A DNA stretch of 64,000 bases, from positions 372,001 through 436,000 of the forward strand of contig NZ_WIXI01000050.1 in the NCBI RefSeq assembly GCF_009617585.1. The letters run 5' to 3'. Numbering within the stretch: position 1 is the stretch's first letter; every line of letters begins with the position of its first letter. The position numbers and the translations under genes were made by a program. This stretch comes from Endobacterium cereale (GTDB lineage Bacteria; Pseudomonadota; Alphaproteobacteria; Rhizobiales; Rhizobiaceae). The notes under the pieces were generated by a model. That model was not told the origin of the DNA and searched no databases. It saw only the letters and a list, made by a program, of their open reading frames with translations. Of the stretch, positions 1 through 7,816 are shown piece after piece.

Positions 1-2
1 TC

Positions 3-656
3 GGCGTGCTGGTGGATTCGGCGGAAGATGCGGCCGAACAGGCCAGGCTCGCGCTCGATCGCGGCGTACGCAACATTCTTCTCGCACCACCCTCCTATTT
101 CAAGAACGTCAGCGACGAGGGCCTGTTTCGCTGGTTTTCGCGGGTGTTTTCGCTGCTTGGGTCCAAGGCGCGAGATATCCTCGTCTACAACATCCCGTCC
201 GTCACCATGGTGAAGCTCAGCGTGCCGCTCGTCGCCCGTCTGCGCGAAGCGTTCCCCGGCATCGTCACCGGCGTCAAGGATTCGGGTGGTGACTGGGATC
301 ACACGCAAGCTCTGCTGAAAGACCATTCCGACCTAATCATCCTGATCGGCGACGAACGGCATCTGGCGCAGGGTGTGCGCATGGGTGGTCAGGGCGCCAT
401 TTCCGGTGTTGCCAATTTTGCGCCGCAGGAAGTCGGTGCCATGGCCAATGAGGGGCGTGACGATCCGCGCGTGGTCGAACTTGTGGTCGCGCTCCTGAAG
501 CACCCGGTCACGCCTGCCGTCAAGGCGATGGTCGCCCGTGAACTCGGCGATCAGAAATGGCTTGCGGTTCGCGCGCCGCTGCTTTCTACATCGACCGACG
601 TACAAAACGAACTCGGCCACCTCTTTGACGGACTTTTCCGCACGAAGGCGGCCTGA
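3..656 (+). CDS. DapA/NanA-family aldolase or lyase, 5' end cut by the window
   Basis: C-terminal about 217 residues of a dihydrodipicolinate synthase/N-acetylneuraminate lyase family protein (class I aldolase TIM barrel). Visible are the YNIPS stretch holding the family tyrosine and the GVKDSGGDW stretch holding the Schiff-base lysine, then a GDE/GGQGAISG segment typical of the barrel's last strands. The reading frame is open from base 3, so the true start lies upstream. It stands 31 bases before a GntR regulator and a sugar-type ABC importer. In such neighbourhoods the DapA-like enzyme usually cleaves a 2-keto-3-deoxy sugar acid or a similar substrate, rather than making lysine. Substrate cannot be read from the sequence. 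Confidence 0.85.
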   Translation, partial: GVLVDSAEDAAEQARLALDRGVRNILLAPPSYFKNVSDEGLFRWFSRVFSLLGSKARDILVYNIPSVTMVKLSVPLVARLREAFPGIVTGVKDSGGDWDHTQALLKDHSDLIILIGDERHLAQGVRMGGQGAISGVANFAPQEVGAMANEGRDDPRVVELVVALLKHPVTPAVKAMVARELGDQKWLAVRAPLLSTSTDVQNELGHLFDGLFRTKAA

Positions 657-687
657 GCACCAAAAAACGACCGCAACAGGGACAGTG

Positions 688-1359
688 ATGCAACAACACG
701 ACGACCAGCAGGTGGAAGAACCCACGCTTCGGGAAAAGGCCTATGAGAGCTTTACCCGACATCTGCTGGCGCGTGACGTGCGGCCCGGCCAGTTCGTGTC
801 GCAGCGTCGCCTTGTCGAACTGACCGGCCTGCCGCTCGGTGCCATTCGTGAACTGATCCCACGGTTGGAGGCCGAGGGGCTGATCAAGACGGTGCCGCAG
901 CGCGGATTGCAGATCGCCCATATCGACCTGCATCTGATCCGCGAAGCATTTCAGCTGCGCCTGTTTCTGGAAAAGGAAGCGGTCGCACTATTTGTTCATT
1001 CGGCATCCGACGAACTGATCGGCAGGATGATCGGCAAACATCGCGAACTTGCGGCGGCGGCCGCCGCCGGCAACGAAACGCCGGAACTGGAAGCGGAAGC
1101 GCAGGCGGTCGACTGGGGCATGCATGACGCCTTTATCGATGCGCTCGGCAACCGCATCATTTCGAATGTCTACCGCGTCAACTCGATCAAGATGCGGCTG
1201 ATCAACCAGGAACGTTTTCGCATCAATGGCCGTGTCGCGTCGGTCATGGGCGAGCATATGGGCGTGCTTGACGCCATCGAGCGCCGCTCCGCCGAGGATG
1301 CGGTCCTGGAACTCGTTAAGCATATCGGACATGCGAGGGACCGCGCCCTCAGGATTTAA
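688..1359 (+). CDS. GntR-family transcriptional regulator (FCD type)
   Basis: 223 aa. The N-terminal winged helix (residues about 10-75, with VSQRRLVELTG and AIRELIPRLEAEGLI) is followed by an all-helical FCD-type ligand domain (EAFQLRLFLEKEAV onward). The start is the ATG at 688, preceded by an AGGGA ribosome site; the open frame extends further back into the aldolase gene, but that part has no regulator-like sequence. Placed between the aldolase gene and the importer, it is probably the local repressor that senses the transported compound or its breakdown product. Confidence 0.85.
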   Translation: MQQHDDQQVEEPTLREKAYESFTRHLLARDVRPGQFVSQRRLVELTGLPLGAIRELIPRLEAEGLIKTVPQRGLQIAHIDLHLIREAFQLRLFLEKEAVALFVHSASDELIGRMIGKHRELAAAAAAGNETPELEAEAQAVDWGMHDAFIDALGNRIISNVYRVNSIKMRLINQERFRINGRVASVMGEHMGVLDAIERRSAEDAVLELVKHIGHARDRALRI

Positions 1360-1385
1360 ACAGGCAGAATTTCAACGTTCATGAG

Positions 1386-1405
1386 CCGGGATGAGGAGAT
1401 CCCGG
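1386..1405 (+). repeat. Short hairpin before the substrate-binding protein gene
   Basis: Perfect inverted repeat with CCGGGAT/ATCCCGG arms of 7 bp around a 6-base loop. It lies between the GntR gene and the Shine-Dalgarno site of the next gene. It could limit read-through or protect the downstream mRNA, allowing high expression of the binding protein. There is no T-tract, so it is not a classical terminator. Confidence 0.4.
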
Positions 1406-1426
1406 TAAACCTTGGAGGAGGACATC

Positions 1427-2755
1427 ATGACATCACCATTCTGGACCCCCACCCGCCGCAACTTTCTGGCAGGCTCCGCAGCACTGGGTGCGGCAGGCCT
1501 TGTCGGCGCGCGCACGGCATCGGCTGCCGTCGACTGGAAACGCTTTGCCGGCACCACGCTGGAAGTGAACCTCGTCAAAAGCCCGCGCGGCGAAATCCTG
1601 TTGAAATACATGAAGGATTTCGAGGCGCTGACCGGCATCAAGGTCAATGCCGAAGCGACCCCTGAACAGCAGCAGCGCCAGAAGACGACGATCGAACTGT
1701 CGTCCGGCCGGCCCAGCTTCGACGTCGTGCATCTCAGCTACCACGTGCAGAAACGCCAGTATGAAAAGGGTAAGTGGCTGGCCGATCTTTCCGGCTTCTT
1801 CAAGGACCCGAGCCTTACCGACCCATCCATGGTGGAAGGCGATTTCGCCGAGGCCGGCCTGAAATTCGCCAAGGATGCCGATGGCACCCTGCGCTCCCTG
1901 CCCTTCTCCGTCGATTACTGGATCGTCTACTGGAACAAGGAACTGTTCGACGCCAAGGGCCTCAAATATCCTGCAAGTTTCGAGGAAATGGTCTCTACGG
2001 CCGAAGCCCTCACCGACAAGTCCACCAACACGTTCGGTTTTGTCGCGCGTGGCCTGAAGAATGCCAATACCCCGGTCTGGACCTCGCTGATGCTGGGTTA
2101 CGGCGCAACCCCGATCGTTGATGGCAAGATTGCCAGCGATAGCAAGGAAGCCGTTGAAGCGGCAAAAATGTATCAGACGCTGATGACCAAGGCCGCCCCG
2201 GTCGGCGTCTCCGGCTTCAACTGGGCCGAAGCGCAATCCGCCTTCCTGCAGGGCAAGGTCGGCATGTGGTTCGATGGCGTCGGTTTTGCGCCGCCGATCG
2301 AAAACCCGGAAAAATCCCGCGTCGTCGGCAAGACCGGTTACAGCGTCATCCCCAAAGGTCCTGCCGCACAGGCCGCCGGCACATTCGGCGATGGTCTGGG
2401 CGTTACCGCTGCCAGCACCAAGAAGGAAGCCGCCTACCTGTTCTGCCAATGGGCGATCTCCCATGAAATGGGTGCGCATCTGCTGCAGGCCGGTGCCGGC
2501 GTGCCGTATCGGCAGTCGATCCTCGACGATGCCGCAGTTCGCAAGGGCGTCACCATGCCGGGCGAATGGGTGGATGCGGTGGTTGCCTCCGGCAAGGTTT
2601 CGCAGCTGGCGCTGCCGGTGATCATCCCGGTCACCGAGTTCCGCGACATTTATGGCGTGGCGCTTACCAACATGATCGGCGGTGCCGATCCGGCGACTGA
2701 GCTCAAGAAAGCGGGCGAACAGTTCGCACCGGTTCTGGCACGCAGCGAGGGATAA
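1427..2755 (+). CDS. ABC transporter substrate-binding protein (CUT1 sugar type, Tat-exported)
   Basis: 442 aa periplasmic binding protein of the MalE/UgpB class. The N-terminus has a twin-arginine signal (TRRNFLAG followed by an Ala-rich hydrophobic stretch ending ASA), so it is probably exported folded via Tat. The body has the usual two-lobe pattern with FDVVHLSYH, LPFSVDYWIVYWNKELF and KVGMWFDG segments. Start is the ATG at 1427, preceded by a strong GGAGGAGG site. The two permeases follow with overlapping codons. Ligand unknown; the neighbouring DapA-like enzyme suggests a sugar acid or amino sugar. Confidence 0.9.
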   Translation: MTSPFWTPTRRNFLAGSAALGAAGLVGARTASAAVDWKRFAGTTLEVNLVKSPRGEILLKYMKDFEALTGIKVNAEATPEQQQRQKTTIELSSGRPSFDVVHLSYHVQKRQYEKGKWLADLSGFFKDPSLTDPSMVEGDFAEAGLKFAKDADGTLRSLPFSVDYWIVYWNKELFDAKGLKYPASFEEMVSTAEALTDKSTNTFGFVARGLKNANTPVWTSLMLGYGATPIVDGKIASDSKEAVEAAKMYQTLMTKAAPVGVSGFNWAEAQSAFLQGKVGMWFDGVGFAPPIENPEKSRVVGKTGYSVIPKGPAAQAAGTFGDGLGVTAASTKKEAAYLFCQWAISHEMGAHLLQAGAGVPYRQSILDDAAVRKGVTMPGEWVDAVVASGKVSQLALPVIIPVTEFRDIYGVALTNMIGGADPATELKKAGEQFAPVLARSEG

Positions 2756-3693
2756 TGGCTTCCGTGACCGTTGATACGAGCGCGGCAGACGCCGTGACAG
2801 CAAAAGGGGTAAAGCCGCCCAGGCTTGCCCCCAATTACTGGCCCTTCGTCGTCCCGGCCCTCGTGGTCATCGGCGCAGTCATCGTTTTTCCCTGGGTGTT
2901 CACCCTGTGGATGAGCGTCAATTCCTGGACACTTGGACAGGAGCAGGAGTTCATCGGGCTGGATAATTACATCCGGCTCGCCGGTGACATGCGCTTTTGG
3001 GAAAGCATGTGGCACACGGCGATCTACACCGTTCTTTCGGTCGTGGCGCCGCTGTTCCTGGGAACGCTCGCTGCCCTCGTCTTCGACGGCCAGTTCCCGC
3101 TCCGCGGTTTTTTGCGCGGCGTGTTCGTGATGCCGATGATGGCGACCCCGGTCGCCATCGCGCTGGTCTGGACCATGATGTTTCACCCGCAGCTCGGCGT
3201 GCTCAATTACCTCTTGTCGCTGGTCGGCATAGGCGCGCAAGAATGGATTTATAACCAGTCGACGGTCATCCCGTCGCTGGTTCTGGTCGAAACTTGGCAA
3301 TGGACACCGCTGATCATGCTGATCGTGCTCGGCGGTCTCGCCGCCGTCCCGCGCGAACCTTATGAGAGTGCGGAAATCGACGGTGCCAATGCCTGGCAGA
3401 AATTTCGTTACCTGACGCTTCCGATGATCGCGCCCTTCCTGATGATCGCCGTCATCATCCGCTCCATCGATGCCGTCAAAAGCTTCGACATCATCTACGC
3501 GATGACGCAGGGCGGCCCGGGCACGGCCTCAGAAACCATCAATATCTACCTCTACAACACCGCCTTTGCCTATTACGACATCGGTTACGGATCGGCCATG
3601 GCCGTCGTCTTTTTCGTCGTCATCGTGGCGCTGTCCTTCGTGCTGATGATGGTCCGCGCCCGCACCAACTGGGCCGACATGGAGGACCGCTGA
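2755..3693 (+). CDS. ABC transporter permease, MalF/UgpA type
   Basis: 312 aa inner-membrane protein with about six transmembrane helices starting near residue 28 (YWPFVVPALVVIGAVIVF). The EAA-loop signature contacting the ATPase is present as YESAEIDGANAWQKFRYLTLP around residues 200-220. Its ATG overlaps the stop of the binding-protein gene (TAATG), indicating translational coupling. It pairs with the next permease to form the membrane channel of the importer. Confidence 0.92.
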   Translation: MASVTVDTSAADAVTAKGVKPPRLAPNYWPFVVPALVVIGAVIVFPWVFTLWMSVNSWTLGQEQEFIGLDNYIRLAGDMRFWESMWHTAIYTVLSVVAPLFLGTLAALVFDGQFPLRGFLRGVFVMPMMATPVAIALVWTMMFHPQLGVLNYLLSLVGIGAQEWIYNQSTVIPSLVLVETWQWTPLIMLIVLGGLAAVPREPYESAEIDGANAWQKFRYLTLPMIAPFLMIAVIIRSIDAVKSFDIIYAMTQGGPGTASETINIYLYNTAFAYYDIGYGSAMAVVFFVVIVALSFVLMMVRARTNWADMEDR

Positions 3694-4514
3694 TGACACA
3701 TCGTATGCTCAACCGTATCGGCCTTCTGTTCGCCGCTCTGGTGATGATTTCGCCGGTCATCTTGTTCTTCATCTGGATGATCTCGCTGTCCCTCAAATTC
3801 GAGATCGACAACGGTGCTTATCCGCCGATCCTGATCCCCGAACGGGTTGCATGGTCGAACTATGCAAAGGTATTCGAGGAGAACAACTTTCTTCTCTATT
3901 TCTGGAATTCGGTCCTCGTCACCGGCGCCGCCACTCTGCTGGCGCTCGTCATCGGCGTTCCCGCAGGTTACGGCATCGCGCGGCTGAAGGCGGAGCGTGC
4001 TGCCATGGTGATCATGATCGCCCGCATGACGCCCGGCCTCTCCTTCCTCATCCCACTTTTCCTGCTGTTCCAATGGATGAACCTGCTCGGCACGCTTCTG
4101 CCGCAGATCATCATCCATCTCGTCGTCACCGTGCCGATCGTCGTGTGGATCATGATCGGTTATTTCGAGACGACGCCGAAGGAACTGGAGGAAGCCGCCA
4201 GCATAGACGGCGCCACCTCATGGCAGGTGTTTCGCCTCGTGGCGCTGCCGATCGCCAAGCCCGGCATCGTCGTCGCTTTCATCCTTGCGGTGATCTTCTC
4301 GTGGAACAATTTTGTGTTCGGCATCGTGCTCGCCAGCCGCGAGACCCGCACCCTGCCGGTCGCCGTCTATAACATGCTGTCCTTCGAACAGGTCAGCTGG
4401 GGGCCTCTGGCCGCCGCCGCATTGATCGTCACCCTGCCGGTTCTGGTGCTGACCATGTTCGCGCAGAAACAGATCGTCGCGGGCCTGACCGCCGGCGCGG
4501 TCAAGGGCGGCTAA
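3693..4514 (+). CDS. ABC transporter permease, MalG/UgpE type
   Basis: 273 aa with about six transmembrane helices and an EAA loop reading LEEAASIDGATSWQVFRLVALP. Start overlaps the stop of the preceding permease (TGATG). Second half of the heterodimeric channel of the CUT1 importer. Confidence 0.92.
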   Translation: MTHRMLNRIGLLFAALVMISPVILFFIWMISLSLKFEIDNGAYPPILIPERVAWSNYAKVFEENNFLLYFWNSVLVTGAATLLALVIGVPAGYGIARLKAERAAMVIMIARMTPGLSFLIPLFLLFQWMNLLGTLLPQIIIHLVVTVPIVVWIMIGYFETTPKELEEAASIDGATSWQVFRLVALPIAKPGIVVAFILAVIFSWNNFVFGIVLASRETRTLPVAVYNMLSFEQVSWGPLAAAALIVTLPVLVLTMFAQKQIVAGLTAGAVKGG

Positions 4515-4547
4515 AAACACTTTTGGAAATCGGGAGGATTTTCACCC

Positions 4548-5609
4548 ATGGCTACAGTCAACATCCAGAACATCGCCAAGCGTTTCGGCGCCGTCGAAGT
4601 CATCCGTGATCTCAGCGTCGATATCGCCAACGGCGAATTCGTTGTCCTTGTCGGCCCGTCCGGCTGCGGAAAATCGACGCTGCTGCGCATGGTCGCCGGT
4701 CTGGAGGAAGTCTCCGGCGGCGCCATCCGCATCGGCCCGCGCGAGGTCTCGCACCTGCCGGCCCGCGACCGCGACATCGCCATGGTGTTTCAGAACTACG
4801 CGCTCTACCCGCACATGACGGTAGCCGACAATATGGCCTTCGCGCTGAAGCTCAAGAAGGCCGATGCCAACGAGACACGGCGCAAGGTGGAAAGTGCTGC
4901 CGCCATCCTGGGCCTGGAAAAACTGCTCGACCGCTATCCACGCCAGCTTTCCGGCGGCCAGCGCCAGCGTGTCGCCATGGGCCGTGCGCTGGTGCGCGAT
5001 CCGCAGGTGTTTTTGTTCGACGAACCGCTCTCCAACCTCGACGCCAAGCTGCGCGTACAGATGCGCGCCGAGATCAAGGCGCTGCACCAGCGCATCGGCA
5101 CCACGATCATCTACGTCACCCACGACCAGATCGAGGCGATGACCATGGCCGACAAGATCGTCGTCCTGCACGATGGCCATATCGAACAGGTCGGCGCACC
5201 GCTCGACCTCTACGATCGTCCGGCAAACCTGTTCGTCGCGGGTTTCATCGGCTCGCCGGCAATGAATTTCATCGATGGCCAGATCGAGGAAGGCGTTTTC
5301 CGCAGCGACAAGGGCCTCGTCCTGCCGCTGCCGCCGCATGCCGACACGGCAAAGCTCGGCGGCCGCAAACTGGTCTACGGCATTCGCCCTGAACATATCC
5401 GCGCCGAAACCACTGGCGGAATTTCGGGACGTGTCGAGATCGTTGAAGGCACCGGCTCGGAAATCTTTGCCCGCATCAAAAGCCAGGAGGAGGAAATCTC
5501 CTGCCTGTTCCGCGAACGTCTCGACATTCGTTTCGGCGACGATATTGGTATCGCGGTGGATGCGACGCGGGCACATCTGTTCGACAAGGCTAGTGGGCAG
5601 AGGATGTAA
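4548..5609 (+). CDS. ABC transporter ATP-binding protein, MalK/UgpC type
   Basis: 353 aa. Walker A GPSGCGKST at about 36-44, Q-loop FQNYALYPH, signature LSGGQRQRVAMGRAL, Walker B VFLFDEPLSNLDA, switch histidine in YVTHDQIEA, and a C-terminal TOBE-type regulatory domain from about residue 235. A clear GGGAGGA site precedes the ATG. Energises the importer encoded by the three genes upstream; MalK-class ATPases are sometimes shared between several CUT1 systems. Confidence 0.93.
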   Translation: MATVNIQNIAKRFGAVEVIRDLSVDIANGEFVVLVGPSGCGKSTLLRMVAGLEEVSGGAIRIGPREVSHLPARDRDIAMVFQNYALYPHMTVADNMAFALKLKKADANETRRKVESAAAILGLEKLLDRYPRQLSGGQRQRVAMGRALVRDPQVFLFDEPLSNLDAKLRVQMRAEIKALHQRIGTTIIYVTHDQIEAMTMADKIVVLHDGHIEQVGAPLDLYDRPANLFVAGFIGSPAMNFIDGQIEEGVFRSDKGLVLPLPPHADTAKLGGRKLVYGIRPEHIRAETTGGISGRVEIVEGTGSEIFARIKSQEEEISCLFRERLDIRFGDDIGIAVDATRAHLFDKASGQRM

Positions 5610-5744
5610 GGCTTTTAGACGATTGGGACGCCGCTGCCTCGACTTCCAATCCGCTGTTTCACGATCGGCTCCGGTCCGCGACCTTTCGAGGCCATTTTTT
5701 TGTAGCGATGGCTCAAAATGTCATCGCTACACCCGCCCACGGCC

Positions 5745-6042
5745 ATGCTGTTCGGAAAGCAGCGCATCAACTTTCGACCGATCTCCATCAGCAAGGACGA
5801 ATGGTTTACCGCCGACCACGAGGCAGCAGGAAGGACTACCTCCGCTTCGTGACCGAGGCGCCTCGCCGCATGATACCATTGCCCATATAAGTGCCTCCGG
5901 TGTCGAAGTGCTGGCTGGTCCGGCCAGCCGGGATGGTGCGCTCGTCAGGCTCGTTTCGGTCCATTGCCGTGATCCGGACGGCAGCCTCATCGAAATCGGC
6001 CCCTACACGGGGGATGTCGCAGGGAACGTAGATCGATTTTAG
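5745..6042 (+). pseudogene. Decayed VOC-family (glyoxalase/fosfomycin-resistance fold) gene
   Basis: No intact frame exists, but a VOC protein can be pieced together from all three forward frames: MLFGKQRINFRP to WFTADHEAAG (from 5745), DYLRFVTEAP (about 5840-5870), then AHISASGVEVLAGPASRDGA to HCRDPDGSLIEIGPY, ending at a stop at 6042. The RDPDGSLIEI motif and its metal-ligand glutamate are characteristic of VOC proteins. At least two frameshifts are needed and the N-terminal beta-alpha-beta unit is missing, so this is a relic. Confidence 0.7.
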
Positions 6043-6076
6043 GGGTTCTCAAACCTTAACCTATGAGGAACTCCCA

Positions 6077-6544
6077 ATGACCACGATGACGATGGAAGAG
6101 CTTTCCAAAAAACTGGCGAAGATCGACTTCTGCATGTTCAACACGACCGGCGGATCCGGAAGGATCAATAGCCGCCCGATGAGCAATAACGGCGATGTCG
6201 AGTATGACGGCGATTCCTGGTTTTTCTCATACGAGGACACGCGCAAGGTCAGCGAGATTGGCCGCAATAGCGGGCTCGCCCTCACCTTTACCGCGCCACC
6301 AAGCATCCTCGGCAAGCCCGGTATCTTCATTGCGATCGATGGCCAAGCAACTCTGATCCGCGACAAGGCACAGTTCGAACAACATTGGGTGAGGGATTTA
6401 GATCGCTGGTTCCCGGAAGGCATCGACACACCCGGCATTCTGCTCATCAAGGTTTCGGCGCAAGCGATCGACTATTGGGACGGCGAGGACAACGGGCGTA
6501 TCGAACTTCCGTCGGTAGATGCCGTCTCCGGAGGTGCCGTATGA
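6077..6544 (+). CDS. Pyridoxamine 5'-phosphate oxidase-related, general stress protein 26-like
   Basis: 155 aa, split-barrel flavin-binding fold. Segments IDFCMFNTTGGSGRINSRPM and WFFSYEDTRKVSEI match the general-stress-protein-26 branch of the PNPOx-like superfamily, which binds FMN/FAD and is usually linked to stress tolerance, not vitamin B6 synthesis. Start ATG at 6077 has a GAGGAA site. It is followed immediately by a broken DUF3140 gene; proteins of these two kinds commonly occur among stress genes of soil bacteria. Exact activity unknown. Confidence 0.82.
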   Translation: MTTMTMEELSKKLAKIDFCMFNTTGGSGRINSRPMSNNGDVEYDGDSWFFSYEDTRKVSEIGRNSGLALTFTAPPSILGKPGIFIAIDGQATLIRDKAQFEQHWVRDLDRWFPEGIDTPGILLIKVSAQAIDYWDGEDNGRIELPSVDAVSGGAV

Positions 6545-6835
6545 GCGCGCAGGAGATCGCCAGCGACAGGGTCTGTGCCGAATCCCGTGAGGCCGTAAAC
6601 ATGGCACCTGCAGCGCTCAGGCACTGGCTCGATACTGATGACAGCAATGTCGGAGTATGGCGGTGGTGAGACTGTCGGGCATCATTTCGGCCGTCGTATC
6701 GTCGAGATCAAGCACAAGACGAAAGCGACCCTGACTGATGTCGAGCATTCGACGTGAGGCCATTCGCTGATGAGCTGGGGGCACGCCCCTCTCAGGGACT
6801 GGGATAACATCTGCGAAGCTTTCTCCGCTGCAAGA
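6541..6835 (+). pseudogene. Broken DUF3140-family gene
   Basis: Reads MSAQEIASDR...EAVNMAPAALRHWLDTDDSNVG in one frame from 6541, then after a frameshift near 6670 VGHHFGRRIVEIKHKTKATLTD, then an in-frame TGA (6755-6757), then GHSLMSWGHAPLR in the same frame. DUF3140 proteins (about 100 aa) have the order VNMTP...WL, SVGHESGRRIVEI, a central helix, and a YSLMNWGHDP end. The central 25-30 residues are missing, so the gene has a frameshift, an internal deletion and a stop. It overlaps the stop of the previous gene, so it was once translationally coupled to it. Confidence 0.65.
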
Positions 6836-6931
6836 CTTCGCGAGGCTGCTGCCGTCGGTCGAGCAAAATATGAGGCTTGTTCGTAACAAATCCCGTCCCC
6901 GTGCGTTGTCGGCGGCACGGGAGAAATATGT

Positions 6932-7816
6932 ATGCCAGACGCCACTGGATCTACCACTATGGCCGAATCTTTGCGAGCAGCCGGATCAAGGCCACAATCT
7001 GTCGAACTCCGCGATATGCTGTTTGAGGATGAGCGCGCTCTCTGGAGCATCGAGCGAGGCTCATCACCCATTATAGCGACGGCGATTCACGAAGGGCATT
7101 CGGTCCGAACAGATCTGGCCGACCAATATGCGTTGATGTCCGACGAGAGATTGCGCGAAGAAGATCCCTATACTGCCTATACGATCTGCGACGTGCAAAA
7201 CCGCGTTACATTTCACCGGTCCCGGTTTGAAGTCGATCTCAACCGCAATCGCGATGGCGCGATATATCTGTCTCCCGAACAGGCATGGGGATTGAGGGTC
7301 TGGTCCGGCGTGCTGCCACCCGAATTCATCGAAGCATCGTTACAGATACATGATGCATATTACGAGACACTGAAAACCACCCTTCGAGGCATCGAGCGAC
7401 AGTTCGGTCGGTTCGTCCTGTTGGATGTTCACAGCTACAATCATCGTCGCGATGGCCGTGAGGCCGCGCCGACCGAACAAGCATCTGCACCCGACATCAA
7501 CATCGGCACATTCTCCATGGATCGGCAGCGTTGGACGCCTGTCGTCGATGCATTGATCGCACATCTGACCTCATTTGAGATCGATGGCCGACCGATTGAT
7601 GTCAGGGAAAATGTCGCGTTTCAGGGTAAGGGCGAGCAGACCCGGTTCGTCCACGAGCACTTCCCGAACTCCGGCTGCGCGATTGCAATCGAGTTCAAGA
7701 AATTCTTCATGGACGAATGGACCGGCGAACCGGACGTCGAAATTCTGGATCAGCTTCGCAACATGATCTCTACCGCTGTGCCTGTGCTTGAAAAAGCATT
7801 GGACGGTCAACCATGA
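6932..7816 (+). CDS. N-formylglutamate amidohydrolase family protein
   Basis: 294 aa of the N-formylglutamate deformylase/amidohydrolase family, a zinc hydrolase with a carboxypeptidase-like fold. Visible: PIIATAIHEGHSVRTDLAD near residue 45, DLNRNRDGAIY, VLLDVHSYNHRRDG about residues 160-175, and NSGCAIAIEFKKFFMDEW near the end. HutG enzymes act in histidine breakdown, but no hut genes are nearby; this copy begins a three-gene operon with a MATCAP-type peptidase and an ATP-grasp ligase. It therefore more likely removes an acyl group or opens an amide on a product of that system. Start ATG 6932 has GGGAGA upstream; its stop overlaps the next start (ATGA). Confidence 0.85.
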   Translation: MPDATGSTTMAESLRAAGSRPQSVELRDMLFEDERALWSIERGSSPIIATAIHEGHSVRTDLADQYALMSDERLREEDPYTAYTICDVQNRVTFHRSRFEVDLNRNRDGAIYLSPEQAWGLRVWSGVLPPEFIEASLQIHDAYYETLKTTLRGIERQFGRFVLLDVHSYNHRRDGREAAPTEQASAPDINIGTFSMDRQRWTPVVDALIAHLTSFEIDGRPIDVRENVAFQGKGEQTRFVHEHFPNSGCAIAIEFKKFFMDEWTGEPDVEILDQLRNMISTAVPVLEKALDGQP

